A DNA stretch of 64,000 bases from JASGCL01 sp965262775 (GTDB lineage: Bacteria; Pseudomonadota; Alphaproteobacteria; JASGCL01): assembly GCA_965262775.1 (NCBI GenBank), contig CBDHFT010000001.1, forward strand, positions 461,337 through 525,336, given 5' to 3'. The notes under the pieces are model-generated. The model was not told the origin of the DNA. It saw only the letters and a program-made list of their open reading frames with translations, and searched no databases. Shown one piece after another: positions 51,429 through 60,646 of the stretch (its first letter is position 1; every line of letters begins with the position of its first letter). Position numbers and translations under genes: made by a program.

Positions 51429-52787
51429 TTATTTTTTATTTTTCCATTTTTTTTGGCGATAGCCGTTGATAACAACCTGCTGGCCACGCGCAATGGCAAG
51501 CGCATCTTTCGGAACATCGGTGGTGATGGTGCTGCCCGCGCCGACCACCGCCCCTTCACCAACATTCACAGGCGCGACCAGGGCGGTGTTACTGCCGATG
51601 AAGGCATTTTTGCCAATGATGGTTTGTGATTTTTTTTGGCCATCATAATTGCAAGTGATGGTGCCCGCGCCAATGTTGGCGCCGTCGCCGATAATACTGT
51701 CGCCCAAATAACTTAAATGGTTGGCCTTGGCGCCATGTCCCAATGTTGCATTTTTGATCTCGACAAAATTGCCAACATGGGCTTCGCTCAAAATTTTTGC
51801 CCCTGGTCGCAAACGGGCGTGGGGGCCGACAACCGCATTTTTGCCGACCGTCGCCCCTTCCAAATGGCTGAAGGATTTAATCACCGCGCCTTTTTCTATC
51901 GTGACGCCTGGCTTAATAATAACAAATGGTTCGATGGTGACATCGGATTCGATATGGGTGTCGTAGCTGAAAAAAACCGATGATGGGTCGGGCAAATGAA
52001 CGCCCTGGGCCATGAAATGTTGGCGCCAGGTATTTTGCAAAATACCATTAGCAACGGCAAGATCGGCCTGGCTATTTACCCCCAAACATTCTTGTTCGGT
52101 GGTTAATTGGTGGGTTACTTTAAGCCCAGCCTTGTTTAATATTTTTGCCAAGTCGGTGAGGTAATATTCCCCCGCCATGTTATTGGGTTCGATGGTCGAT
52201 AACATATCGAGCAAATTTTTATCACCCAATTGCCATTTGACCGCCATGATTCCCGAATTGAAAATATTACTTTTTTTATCTTCGGCGGTGGCGTCCTTCG
52301 CCTCCACAATATCGACCACTTGGTTATTTTTTATTTGTAAGCGACCGTAATTGTAATCCTGCGCCGATTCAAACGCCAACAAGGCTAAATCGCTGTCGTC
52401 CAGCTTGGCGATTAATTGTTCGATGGTGTTAAGTTGAAACAGCGGGCTATCGCCGTATAAAAAAACCACCACCGCGCCCTGCTTAATATTTTTTTTGCTG
52501 AATTCTTCGGCGGCCAATTTGGCGGCGTGCCCCGTGCCGAGTGCTTTATCCTGGACCAAGGGGCGATGGGGGTAGAACAGGTTTTTTAAACCATCATCCT
52601 CCTGATTGCCTGCAAATGGCGGGATAAGGCATAAAATATCGGCGGGGTGAAGGCTTTCCGCCAAATTGATGACATGGCCACCAATCGGCAGGCCGCCCAG
52701 CGGGTGCAATATTTTGGGCAGGGCGGATCTCATCCGCGTGCCGCGCCCGCCCGCCATAATAACAACAAATATTGATTTTTTGCCCAT
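51429..52787 (-). CDS. glmU: Bifunctional UDP-N-acetylglucosamine pyrophosphorylase / glucosamine-1-P acetyltransferase
   Basis: A 452-residue two-domain enzyme. The N-terminal uridyltransferase has VVIMAGGRGTRMRSALPKILHPLGG (G-x-G-T-R-M...K), GTGHA and GDSPLF. The C-terminal left-handed beta-helix (from about residue 250) has hexapeptide repeats such as VGNFVEIKNATLGHGAKANHLSYLGD, with the acetyltransferase His in ANHLSYLGD. It produces UDP-GlcNAc for peptidoglycan and LPS. The tail is lysine-rich (GYRQKKWKNKK). It opens the glmU-glmS operon; the 280-base spacer upstream is AT-rich with no gene. Confidence 0.96.
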   Translation of the reverse strand: MGKKSIFVVIMAGGRGTRMRSALPKILHPLGGLPIGGHVINLAESLHPADILCLIPPFAGNQEDDGLKNLFYPHRPLVQDKALGTGHAAKLAAEEFSKKNIKQGAVVVFLYGDSPLFQLNTIEQLIAKLDDSDLALLAFESAQDYNYGRLQIKNNQVVDIVEAKDATAEDKKSNIFNSGIMAVKWQLGDKNLLDMLSTIEPNNMAGEYYLTDLAKILNKAGLKVTHQLTTEQECLGVNSQADLAVANGILQNTWRQHFMAQGVHLPDPSSVFFSYDTHIESDVTIEPFVIIKPGVTIEKGAVIKSFSHLEGATVGKNAVVGPHARLRPGAKILSEAHVGNFVEIKNATLGHGAKANHLSYLGDSIIGDGANIGAGTITCNYDGQKKSQTIIGKNAFIGSNTALVAPVNVGEGAVVGAGSTITTDVPKDALAIARGQQVVINGYRQKKWKNKK

Positions 52788-53068
52788 GATATATTTTGGT
52801 TATATGGGCTTTGCAATTAGATTGCCAGTTTAGTTTTATGAAGAATTTTTAAGCAAAGCCCGCAGCATTCCAATCAATTATATTTCGATATAATTCAATA
52901 TACTGCACGCGCGCCAACAGGGTTATAATGACAATATATAATAAATAATTGACAACTATAAAAAACTCACCCACAATTGATAAGTAATTATTTTGCTCGC
53001 AAAGTAATTTCTTCATCAACAATCACGGCAATGGCATTGCCAGTTTGCATAATAAGGGGGAGGGAACC

Positions 53069-53977
53069 ATGGCGCGCGTAAAAAAATTATTAATTATCAT
53101 ATTGATTATTTGGGGGTTAAATATTTTTTGCCAACCAGCATTCGCGAAAAATGAATCCGTAAGCCCCGCGCCCAACACCGCACCCAATACAAAACCTGAA
53201 AAATCATGGGTCGCGTTCGATTTTTCATTATCCCCGTCCGTTGCTTATTTTTTCTATCAAGAATATTCACGCCTTACCAAATATGGTGTTTACGACGATA
53301 TTGCGGGTGTTATCTATGGCGGGGAAAGCGCGTTCAAAATTAATATTAACCCAGGCGGCATGGGGTTCATGGTGGTGCCGTTTGACGTGGCGGTCTATGG
53401 TTCCAAAAATTTACTTTACACTGGCACATCGGGCAAAGTTGGCGAACCCTATGGCTCGTTGGTTACCCATAACCAGGGGATTTTTTTATTCTGGTATCGC
53501 GGGTTGGCGGGACCATCATGGACATTTCTTGACTATTACCGCCTTAATTTTTTGTTAGGCTATGGTTATAAATATACCAAGCAAGAAGGAATCGTTGGTT
53601 ATATCAGCCGTAAAAATCGAATAAGTTACATCCCCCTTGTTTTGCAATTTCAATATAGCAACGGCGCGCTTCGTTCGTTGCTTCATCTTGAATATGATAT
53701 TTTTTTACGGGGCACCCAAGAATCGCAATTCCATGGCGATGCCGCCAATGAAATTGATTATCTAAAAAACAACCAAGATAAGGGCTACGGCATCAGGGGT
53801 TTGGCGGAATTTTCATTTTATGGTGTGACCATTGCCCCATTTTTTAATTATTTTTGGGTGGATGATAGCCAAATAGCCATCATAACAAACAACCTGAATA
53901 CCAATATCGATAGCGTGGGTTTCGAACCCCGCAACATCACCATCGAAACGGGGGTGAAGGTGGGGTATCAATTTTAA
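53069..53977 (+). CDS. Outer-membrane beta-barrel protein, paralogue 2 (intact)
   Basis: A protein of 302 residues from the ATG at 53069, preceded by GGGAGG. The signal peptide is MARVKKLLIIILIIWGLNIFCQPAFA-KNES. The mature part has a Pro/Asn linker, then repeated strands: WVAFDFSLSPSVAYFFYQEY, GGMGFMVVPFDVAVYG, IFLFWYRGLAGPSWTFLDYYRLNFLLGYGYKY, YIPLVLQFQY and LHLEYDIFLRG, ending NITIETGVKVGYQF with a C-terminal Phe. It is the intact model for the two disrupted copies at 54021 and 57784, and shares its last third with 38594. The shared WYRxLAGPSWTFLDYYRLNFL segment distinguishes this three-copy cluster. Function unknown; an outer-membrane surface protein is likely. Confidence 0.75.
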   Translation: MARVKKLLIIILIIWGLNIFCQPAFAKNESVSPAPNTAPNTKPEKSWVAFDFSLSPSVAYFFYQEYSRLTKYGVYDDIAGVIYGGESAFKININPGGMGFMVVPFDVAVYGSKNLLYTGTSGKVGEPYGSLVTHNQGIFLFWYRGLAGPSWTFLDYYRLNFLLGYGYKYTKQEGIVGYISRKNRISYIPLVLQFQYSNGALRSLLHLEYDIFLRGTQESQFHGDAANEIDYLKNNQDKGYGIRGLAEFSFYGVTIAPFFNYFWVDDSQIAIITNNLNTNIDSVGFEPRNITIETGVKVGYQF

Positions 53978-54020
53978 ATAAATATTGTTATAAATATTGT
54001 ATAATATGAAGGGGCACATC

Positions 54021-55079
54021 ATGACAGGGATAAGCAAAATATTAATGGGGTTGATGTTGGTTGTTTTTTGCCAAACAACCGCGATAAAAATGGCCATGGC
54101 GGCCCCACCAATGGCCGTGCCGTTAAACGGCGGGGCATGGGCGGGCGTGGCGACCGCCGCGATTGACGGTAAAAATGTAAAATCGGCCACGGGCAAGCCC
54201 GCGAATATTGACGCGGGAAAAAAATCATGGTGGGCCACATGGTGGGGAATTGATTTTTCATTAACCCCCTCCATTGCTTATTTTTATTACCAAGAAAACA
54301 AAGCCGTTAAACGCAGTGCCTTTCTGATAGGAGGCATTTCATCCTTTACCCGCGACGCGGGGGGTATTTTTATACGCACCCCCATCTATGGTTTTGAAAG
54401 TAATTTGAAAATTTATTTTAACCCGCAGCGGCATTGGTTTTGTGGTGGTGCCGTTTGACGCCGCGGTTTACACGGGTCGCAAAGCCGTGTTTATAACGAG
54501 ATACCTGCCAACGTATCCCTATTTTAATCAACGAACATGTTGTTATTTTGGTATCGGTTTTTGGTGGGGCCGTCCTTCACCTTCCTCAACCATTATCGGT
54601 TTAATTTCCTGTTGGGTTATGGTTATAAATACACCACCCAAACATTTACCCCATTGTCGGTTCATTATTCGCGGCAAAATGAAATAAATTACGTGCCCAT
54701 GGTGTTGCAATTTCAATATCGGGGTGACAATTTCACCGCCCTGGTCCAGGGGGAATATGACATTTTTCTTGTTGGCGAGCAATTATTGACTGACCATGCA
54801 TCATTTTATGCTTCTACAAATCCAAAAAATACTATAATCTCCAAAGATACCCAAGCCAAGGGACATGGCTGGCGAACATTGATTGAAATAACATACCAGG
54901 GCATTACCCTGGTGCCATTCTTCAATTATTTTTCAATCGACGACAGCACGCCCGTTAATATACATGTGCTTGCGCAAGCATCAAGGCTTGGGGAGTGGTA
55001 TCAAGATGGGCCTCTTTACCCCAATGCCCCCGCCAACATCACCATCGAAACGGGGGTAAAATTGGGGTATCAATTTTAG
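54021..55079 (+). pseudogene. Outer-membrane beta-barrel protein, paralogue 3, two compensating frameshifts
   Basis: The start is probably the ATG at 54021 with AAGGGG seven bases before (MTGISKILMGLMLVVFCQTTA...). The frame breaks near 54425-54430: in AACCCG-C-AGCGGCATT one extra C is present relative to the 53069 copy, and the original frame meets TGA at about 54456. The correct residues SGIGFVVVPFDAAVYTG then continue in the second frame. A second break near 54530-54537 (AACGAAC-ATGTTG) returns it to the first frame, which goes on as MLLFWYRFLVGPSFTFL to the end NITIETGVKLGYQF. Thus the coding piece is off-frame for about 105 bases. It is likely a decayed copy, less likely a sequencing artefact. 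Confidence 0.7.
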
Positions 55080-55175
55080 ATGGTAGAGTAATTATTTAGC
55101 ATATATTTAAGGTAGAAATAAATGCCTAGGCAACAATTTTTTTTAAAAAAATAGTAAAAAAAGTTGTTTTTTTAG

Positions 55176-55205
55176 TTGACAAGCATTTTAAATTTTTTTT
55201 ATAAT
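55176..55205 (+). promoter_or_regulatory. Consensus sigma-70 promoter of the cadherin-like gene
   Basis: TTGACA (55176-55181) and TATAAT (55200-55205), both perfect, are separated by 18 bases. Transcription would begin near 55212 and leave an AT-rich leader of about 80 bases before GGGG and the ATG at 55292. It is the strongest promoter match in the window. Confidence 0.7.
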
Positions 55206-55291
55206 AACTATTAGAAGAAGAAAATAAGTTAAAAAACAAGCAATCAGCAGGCAACAAGCAATTTAAAAAAATTTAAAAAAGGGGAAAAAAA

Positions 55292-57784
55292 ATGTCTTAC
55301 ATATGGAATTCAAGCCGTTTTACGGCATCCATCAATGAAAATAATATTGCTGGCGCGTCATTGATAACTTTTAACGCTATCGATAATAACTTGGGCACCA
55401 ATGCCCTTTCCTATAGCTTAATGGACGACGCCAATGGTTATTTTTCCCTTAACCAACAAAATGGTCGGTTGTCATTATTGCCCAACCATTTATTCGATTA
55501 TGAAACTCAGCAAGCCCTGACATTGGTGGTGCGCGCCCACGGCGCGAATGACGATGGCACAATGGATACCATCAGCCGCAATTTCGTTTTAAAAATTAAT
55601 AACCTGAATGACAATGTGGCGCAATTTGCCAACGCCCCCGCATCACGCCGATTGTTGGAAACGTCGGCTTTGCCTGGCGCATCGCTTGCCAATTTTTCAG
55701 CGGTTGACGCCGATAGGCAAGTTATAAGCTACAGCCTGACTGGCACCGATAGTAATTATTTCAACATTGACAGCACCAGTGGCGTGTTGTCGTTGCGTTC
55801 GAATATGGACGTGGAAACGACCCGCCGCACCATTTTTTCGGTCACGGTGAAGGCTAACAGCCAAGTCAGCGCGGATGGATTCGCCACCGCCGACAGTATT
55901 GCAACCAATTTTATATTGACGATTCGCAATGAAAATGATACCGCCCCCGTGTGGTCAAACACACCATCGGCGGGGCGGTTGATGAATGAAAATAATTTGG
56001 CCAATATATCGGTGGCGCAATTTGGCGCCACCGACCCCGACGGCAATTTTTTAATTGATTATTCTGTATCGGGAAGCGACGCCGATTATTTCAGATTGGA
56101 CGGCGATGACAATGCACGAACCCTGGTATTGGTCAGCGTGCTTGACGCCGAAGTGCGCAACCAAACCAATGGTCATGATTTACGTTATTCGGTGGTGGTG
56201 AAGGCCAGCCAAACCGTTAACGGGAATGAACAAGGCATCAGCCAATTGTTTATTTTAACGGTTGGTAATATTGACGATAACCAAGCGGCTTGGGTAAGCC
56301 CATCACTTGGCATAGCGATTGACGAAGCCCATATGGTTAATGGTGTGTGGACTGGTGGGCTGGGTGGGACGGCCGTGGCCACGTTTAACGCGGTGGACGC
56401 CGATGGCCAATCCATCTGTTATTGGGTAAGCGATCAAAATGGCGTTTATGGCAGGGGCGATGCACCGTTATTTTCCATCAATGACAGAACGGGCGTTTTG
56501 CAATTGGTCTGGGGCATGGAATATGAACATCCTAATACCACGGCGCACCGTGGTTTGTTTACCGTGTTGGTTAATGCGTCGAGTAACGTTGGCAATGGCG
56601 TGATTGCCAATGGCGACGCCAATCACCATTCGGGCAATATAACCCAACTATTCATCTTAACCCTGAATAATGTTAATGACAATCCATTGGGTTTGGGGCA
56701 GTGGAGGCAAGGGCGTTGGGGTCCATACTTCACCCAAGACCCAGTCTACAGCATGGCGGTGAATGAAAATAACAATGTTTCTTCCTTATTATTGACCAGC
56801 TTTGACGTGTCGGATCCTGATTCCCTGACACCTATATCCCTCAGTATATATGATGATGCCTCAAGCACTACGCACGACAGCAATTATTTTTCCATCAACC
56901 AAAATGGACAATTATATTGGTATGGTTCGGCGTTGGATTATGAAACTAGTCATGGTCCAGTCTATTCGTTGGTGGTGCAGGCAATATCGGGCGATGGCAG
57001 TTCCATCACCACTCATTTCGTGCTTAGCATCAACAATGTTAATGAACCAACCGTTTGGGCAAACAACCCAACATCGGTCGACAGGGTTGAAAATTTCAAA
57101 TCCAACCAATCCATCGCTCAATTTTCGGCCTATGACCTTGACGGCACGGGCGTTAGCTATTGGCTTGATACCAGGGGGGGCGATTTTGCTTATTTCTCCA
57201 TCAATAGTCGGACTGGGAAATTATCATTCAAATACACCCTGTCTTATGACGAACTTCACTCACCCAATTACAGTATTGTGGTCGGGGCATGGTCGGGCGA
57301 TGGCCAGGGTATCAACAGCATAACCCGCAATTTTGTCTTGCATATCAAGGATCAAACCACCATCGACGGGGCGGACGCTGATGTTCGAACCTACGACAAT
57401 TTAATAAACAATAATGCCAATGACCATGACTACCTTGTTTTCACCAACCTTGCTTATCATACTGACCAGGGCGATGTTACGATTAATAACATCAACAGCC
57501 TAAGAACCAGTTTTGAAAGCAGCAATTGGTACTTCGTGAAGGATTCGGGTGGTGGCAGTCCGCAAAACCATTGGGGCCATATTGTATTTGACCCCAATGC
57601 TGACGGCGACCACAATGTCAACACGGGCACCGACCAACAAATTAATTTAATGGGCGGCGGTGGCGATTTGCAAAGTTCTGCTTATCAATTCCATGTTCCT
57701 GAATCATGGGCAAACACCCACGCTCTGACTTTTGACGAATTCCTTAACCTTATCGGCGGGCAAAATTATTTGTCATTCGTGTAA
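55292..57784 (+). CDS. Six-repeat cadherin-like protein, probable surface or secreted adhesin
   Basis: An 830-residue protein made of six cadherin-like repeats of about 105-120 residues followed by a C-terminal part of about 110. Each repeat starts with an N-E-N motif or a variant (SINENNIAG, MNENNLAN, AVNENNNV, RVENFKSN), has the acidic FxAxDxDG calcium site (AVDADRQ, ATDPDGN, NAVDADGQ, DVSDPDS), a YFSIN-type strand with G-x-L, a DYE motif, and ends in LxINNxNDN. These are the calcium sites of cadherin domains. There is no signal peptide: it starts MSYIWNSSRFTASINEN. The C-terminal part (GADADVRTYDNLINN...LIGGQNYLSFV) might serve type I secretion, but no RTX nonapeptides are seen. The stop overlaps the next ATG (TAATG), so it is coupled to a barrel gene. 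Confidence 0.85.
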   Translation: MSYIWNSSRFTASINENNIAGASLITFNAIDNNLGTNALSYSLMDDANGYFSLNQQNGRLSLLPNHLFDYETQQALTLVVRAHGANDDGTMDTISRNFVLKINNLNDNVAQFANAPASRRLLETSALPGASLANFSAVDADRQVISYSLTGTDSNYFNIDSTSGVLSLRSNMDVETTRRTIFSVTVKANSQVSADGFATADSIATNFILTIRNENDTAPVWSNTPSAGRLMNENNLANISVAQFGATDPDGNFLIDYSVSGSDADYFRLDGDDNARTLVLVSVLDAEVRNQTNGHDLRYSVVVKASQTVNGNEQGISQLFILTVGNIDDNQAAWVSPSLGIAIDEAHMVNGVWTGGLGGTAVATFNAVDADGQSICYWVSDQNGVYGRGDAPLFSINDRTGVLQLVWGMEYEHPNTTAHRGLFTVLVNASSNVGNGVIANGDANHHSGNITQLFILTLNNVNDNPLGLGQWRQGRWGPYFTQDPVYSMAVNENNNVSSLLLTSFDVSDPDSLTPISLSIYDDASSTTHDSNYFSINQNGQLYWYGSALDYETSHGPVYSLVVQAISGDGSSITTHFVLSINNVNEPTVWANNPTSVDRVENFKSNQSIAQFSAYDLDGTGVSYWLDTRGGDFAYFSINSRTGKLSFKYTLSYDELHSPNYSIVVGAWSGDGQGINSITRNFVLHIKDQTTIDGADADVRTYDNLINNNANDHDYLVFTNLAYHTDQGDVTINNINSLRTSFESSNWYFVKDSGGGSPQNHWGHIVFDPNADGDHNVNTGTDQQINLMGGGGDLQSSAYQFHVPESWANTHALTFDEFLNLIGGQNYLSFV

Positions 57785-58668
57785 TGATAAATAAAATATT
57801 ATTACTATTGGCTTTTTTTTTTGCCAACCAGCTTTAGCAAAAAACTTAGCAAGTGATTCGCCAAATAAAAAACCATGGATAGCGTTTGATATTAGCCTTA
57901 CCCCTTCGGTTGCCTATTTCTTTTATCGGGAATATGACAAATATGACAACTATAATATTTTTATGGATATTAAGGGGCCGCTTTATGGATTTGAAAGCAA
58001 TTTAAAAATTAATTTGAACCCCACGGGTTTGGGGTTCATGGTGGTGCCGTTTGATATAGCATTGTATGAGGGTGCTAAATTGACCTATACGGGGCTATAT
58101 ATAAATTTTATAACTGGGAAGAAAACTGCCTATGGCTCAGCCATTGTCTATAACGAACAAATTTTTTTATTTTGGTATCGGTTTTTGGCGGGCCCATCCT
58201 GGACCTTTCTTGACCATTATCGTTTCAATTTCCTATCGGGCTATGGTTACAAATACACACTGAGTATATCTGATGAGCAGGCTGGTTATGCTTCTCGCAT
58301 AAATCGGTTTAATTACGTTCCCTTGGTATTGCAATTTCAATATAGGGGCGATGTCACCGCCCTCCTCCATGCCGAATATGATATTTTGTTGCGTGGGGAG
58401 CAGGAAACAAGGCTTACTGATGGTCTATATATTAAGACCATAACTGTTGCCCTAGACGAACTAGAAGGTGGGTTGGGATGCACGCGCCCTGGCCGAAATT
58501 TCATTTTATGGTGTTACCATCGCGCCGTTTTTTAATTATTTTTGGCTAGATGATAGTCGTCCGATATCAAGAACGGATGAAATAACCCTAATGAACGTTA
58601 AGCTAGATGGTTTTGAACCCCGCAACATCACCATCGAAACGGGGGTGAAGGTGGGGTATCAATTTTAA
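57784..58668 (+). pseudogene. Outer-membrane beta-barrel protein, paralogue 4, frameshifted at a T10 tract
   Basis: The ATG at 57784 overlaps the stop of the cadherin-like gene. It opens a signal peptide (MINKILLLLAFFF), then a run of ten Ts (57813-57822), where the frame changes: as written it stops at TAG 57835-57837, but with eleven or eight Ts it continues ...CQPALAKNLASDSPNKKPWIAFDISLTPSVAYFFY. The coding stretch is then intact until about 58465, where a second shift (near GGTGGGTTGGGA) moves it to the frame of GWDARALAEISFYG and the end NITIETGVKVGYQF. The first site is a homopolymer and could vary in length during growth. The second looks like an ordinary mutation. The function would be that of the barrel family. 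Confidence 0.65.
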
Positions 58669-58684
58669 ATGCGCAACAGGCTTG

Positions 58685-60295
58685 TTATTTTTGCATCGCC
58701 GAAAATTGGCTGGTGACAGAATTGAAATGAAACGGAATTTTGTCGGTTGGGCCGTGACGGTGTTTGGCAATAACAAGTTCCGCCAAATGCTCCACTTCCT
58801 TCAATCGTCTTTGAATACGTTGTTCTTCCTCCTCGTTCTCGGGCTTTTCATTTTTTAAATAATATGCTTCGCGGTAAAGAAAGGCGACGATATCCGCGTC
58901 TTGCTCGATAGAACCCGAATCGCGCAGGTCAGACAATTGCGGCATTTTACCCGTTGGTTTGTTGGAACGTTTTTCCACATCGCGCGACAATTGCGACAGG
59001 GCGATAACGGGAACATGAAGTTCCTTGGCGATGACTTTTAACCCGCGGGATATTTCGGTAACCTCCGCCACGCGATTGTCATGACGGGTCAGGCCCGACG
59101 GTTGCAACAATTGCAAATAATCCACCAAAATAAGGTCGAGCCCGCCCATCATGCGTTTGGCGCGCCGCGCCCGTTGGCGCAGGGCGGTGATGGAAAGCGA
59201 CGGACTGTCGTCGATATAAAGGTTGGAATCCTTCAGGTCGTTGAGGGCCTTGCAGAATTTTTCAAAATCATCGTCGGTCATTTCGCGCCGCACGCTGATG
59301 GACGAAACGCCCGTCATTTGACACAAAATACGATTCGTCAATTGTTCGGCCGACATTTCAAGCGAGAAAAATAACACGCGCCGTTTGCTGGTTTGGCGCG
59401 ACGCCATTTCATCCTCGGGGATGACATCCATCACCAGCGGGATGCCCGCCACCTGGGACGCCAGCGAAACGGCGAAGGCGGTTTTGCCCATGCCCGGGCG
59501 CGCCGCCAAAATAAATAAATCGGAAGGATTAAGCCCGCCGAAAAAATCATCCATCTGGGGAAAGCCCGTTGGCACGCCCGCGTATTTTGATTTGTCTTGG
59601 CGCCGTTTTTCTATTTCCTCTATCAGGCTGTTACCAAACACCGACAGGCGATTAAATGATTTTTCGGCCACGCCATATTCCGCCAATTGAAACAATTGTT
59701 GTTCGGCATGTTCGATTTGTTTGGTCGATGTGGCGTTGTTGTCGGCTAAATCGCAAGCGCGGGCTATCATGTCTTCGCCAATGGTTATCAATTGCCGTTT
59801 ACGATACAGGTCGCTGACCACCGCGGCGTAATCGCGCACATTGATAAGGCTGGGGACGTGGCTGACTAAGCCAGCTAGGTAACGGCTTATTTCGCCGCCG
59901 CCAGCCTCCTCCCCCTGGAACAAATGGCGCATGGTGGCGGGGGTGGCAAGTTGCCCGCGATTTTGCAATTCGATAAAATAATGGAATATCCGCCGATGCA
60001 ATGGGTGATAAAAATAATCAGAGCTCGCAATGGTTTCCGCCACCAAACCATACAGGTCATTGTTGCGCAACAACGCGCCGAGCAAGGCGGCTTCTAATTC
60101 GATGTTATAGGGGACCTCGCTCGGTAATGGGGCGGTGGTTTGTTCCTGCGACAGGGGGTTGGACTGGGGGTTGGACAGGGGGTTGGACTGGGGGTTTAGG
60201 GGGTTGGTGGCGGGGCCGCCGATGCTAGAAGATGGCAAATTGTCGTTATGATGCGGCAAGTTATCGTTGCCAGGGGAGGAGGGATAGTCGGTCAT
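58685..60295 (-). CDS. dnaB: Replicative DNA helicase DnaB
   Basis: A 536-residue hexameric helicase. The N-terminal DnaG-interacting domain begins with VPYNIELEAALLGALLRNN, and the RecA-like core holds Walker A AARPGMGKTAFA, LFFSLEMSAEQL, ILVDYLQLLQPSG with Walker B, and QLSRDVEKRSNKPTG. It unwinds DNA at the fork. The leader before the family core (about 60 residues) is unusual: it is Asn/Pro/Ser-rich and contains short repeats (NPLSNPQS) encoded by the C-rich side of the G-run repeat at 60154-60203. The ATG at 60295 is the only plausible start upstream of the core, although a later start in the leader is possible. Confidence 0.95.
   Translation of the reverse strand: MTDYPSSPGNDNLPHHNDNLPSSSIGGPATNPLNPQSNPLSNPQSNPLSQEQTTAPLPSEVPYNIELEAALLGALLRNNDLYGLVAETIASSDYFYHPLHRRIFHYFIELQNRGQLATPATMRHLFQGEEAGGGEISRYLAGLVSHVPSLINVRDYAAVVSDLYRKRQLITIGEDMIARACDLADNNATSTKQIEHAEQQLFQLAEYGVAEKSFNRLSVFGNSLIEEIEKRRQDKSKYAGVPTGFPQMDDFFGGLNPSDLFILAARPGMGKTAFAVSLASQVAGIPLVMDVIPEDEMASRQTSKRRVLFFSLEMSAEQLTNRILCQMTGVSSISVRREMTDDDFEKFCKALNDLKDSNLYIDDSPSLSITALRQRARRAKRMMGGLDLILVDYLQLLQPSGLTRHDNRVAEVTEISRGLKVIAKELHVPVIALSQLSRDVEKRSNKPTGKMPQLSDLRDSGSIEQDADIVAFLYREAYYLKNEKPENEEEEQRIQRRLKEVEHLAELVIAKHRHGPTDKIPFHFNSVTSQFSAMQK
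60154..60203 (+). repeat. 12-bp G5 repeats inside dnaB with G-quadruplex potential
   Basis: Five runs of GGGGG at 60154, 60166, 60178, 60190 and 60199 are separated by TTGGACT, TTGGACA, TTGGACT and TTTA. The first four are spaced exactly 12 bases. This fits the G3+N1-7 quadruplex rule on the plus strand, the template strand of dnaB. In the protein it gives the repeated Asn-Pro-Leu/Gln-Ser leader. Confidence 0.85.
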
Positions 60296-60646
60296 GATGT
60301 ATATTCTATATATAACGATTCGGCGTTATGTATGCTATTACAAGGTTATTAACAGGTTTCTTTTTTTGACAGGGTGGGGCGGAGTGGGGATAAGTTGGGG
60401 ATAAAGGTGCAAAGTTTTTTTGGCGATTTTTTGGGGATTTGGAAGGGATTTTAAAGCGAGACAGGGCGGCAAAGAAATGGGCGTCCTTTAAATACTTATT
60501 AATGAATAGTAAAGGCGATAGATTTTGTCTTGCCAAGCCCCAAGCAAAGTCCTATAAAAATAACAGAAATAAACACTTCAATAGTTCCAGAATAATTGAA
60601 CTAATATAATCCCATCATTCTCTCATAAGCCTCTCATAATTATACC
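60296..60646. other. Divergent spacer between dnaB and pdhA
   Basis: About 350 bases with no gene I can support. It is AT-rich toward pdhA, with TATAAT at 60605-60610 as a possible -10 for pdhA but no convincing -35. G-rich near 60370-60460, where it holds short repeats such as GGGATTTGGAAGGGATTT. Confidence 0.6.

Noticed and set aside
55292..57784. RTX toxin or type I secreted protein with nonapeptide repeats
   Set aside because: No GGxGxDxUx repeats are seen; the repeats match cadherin-like calcium sites instead.
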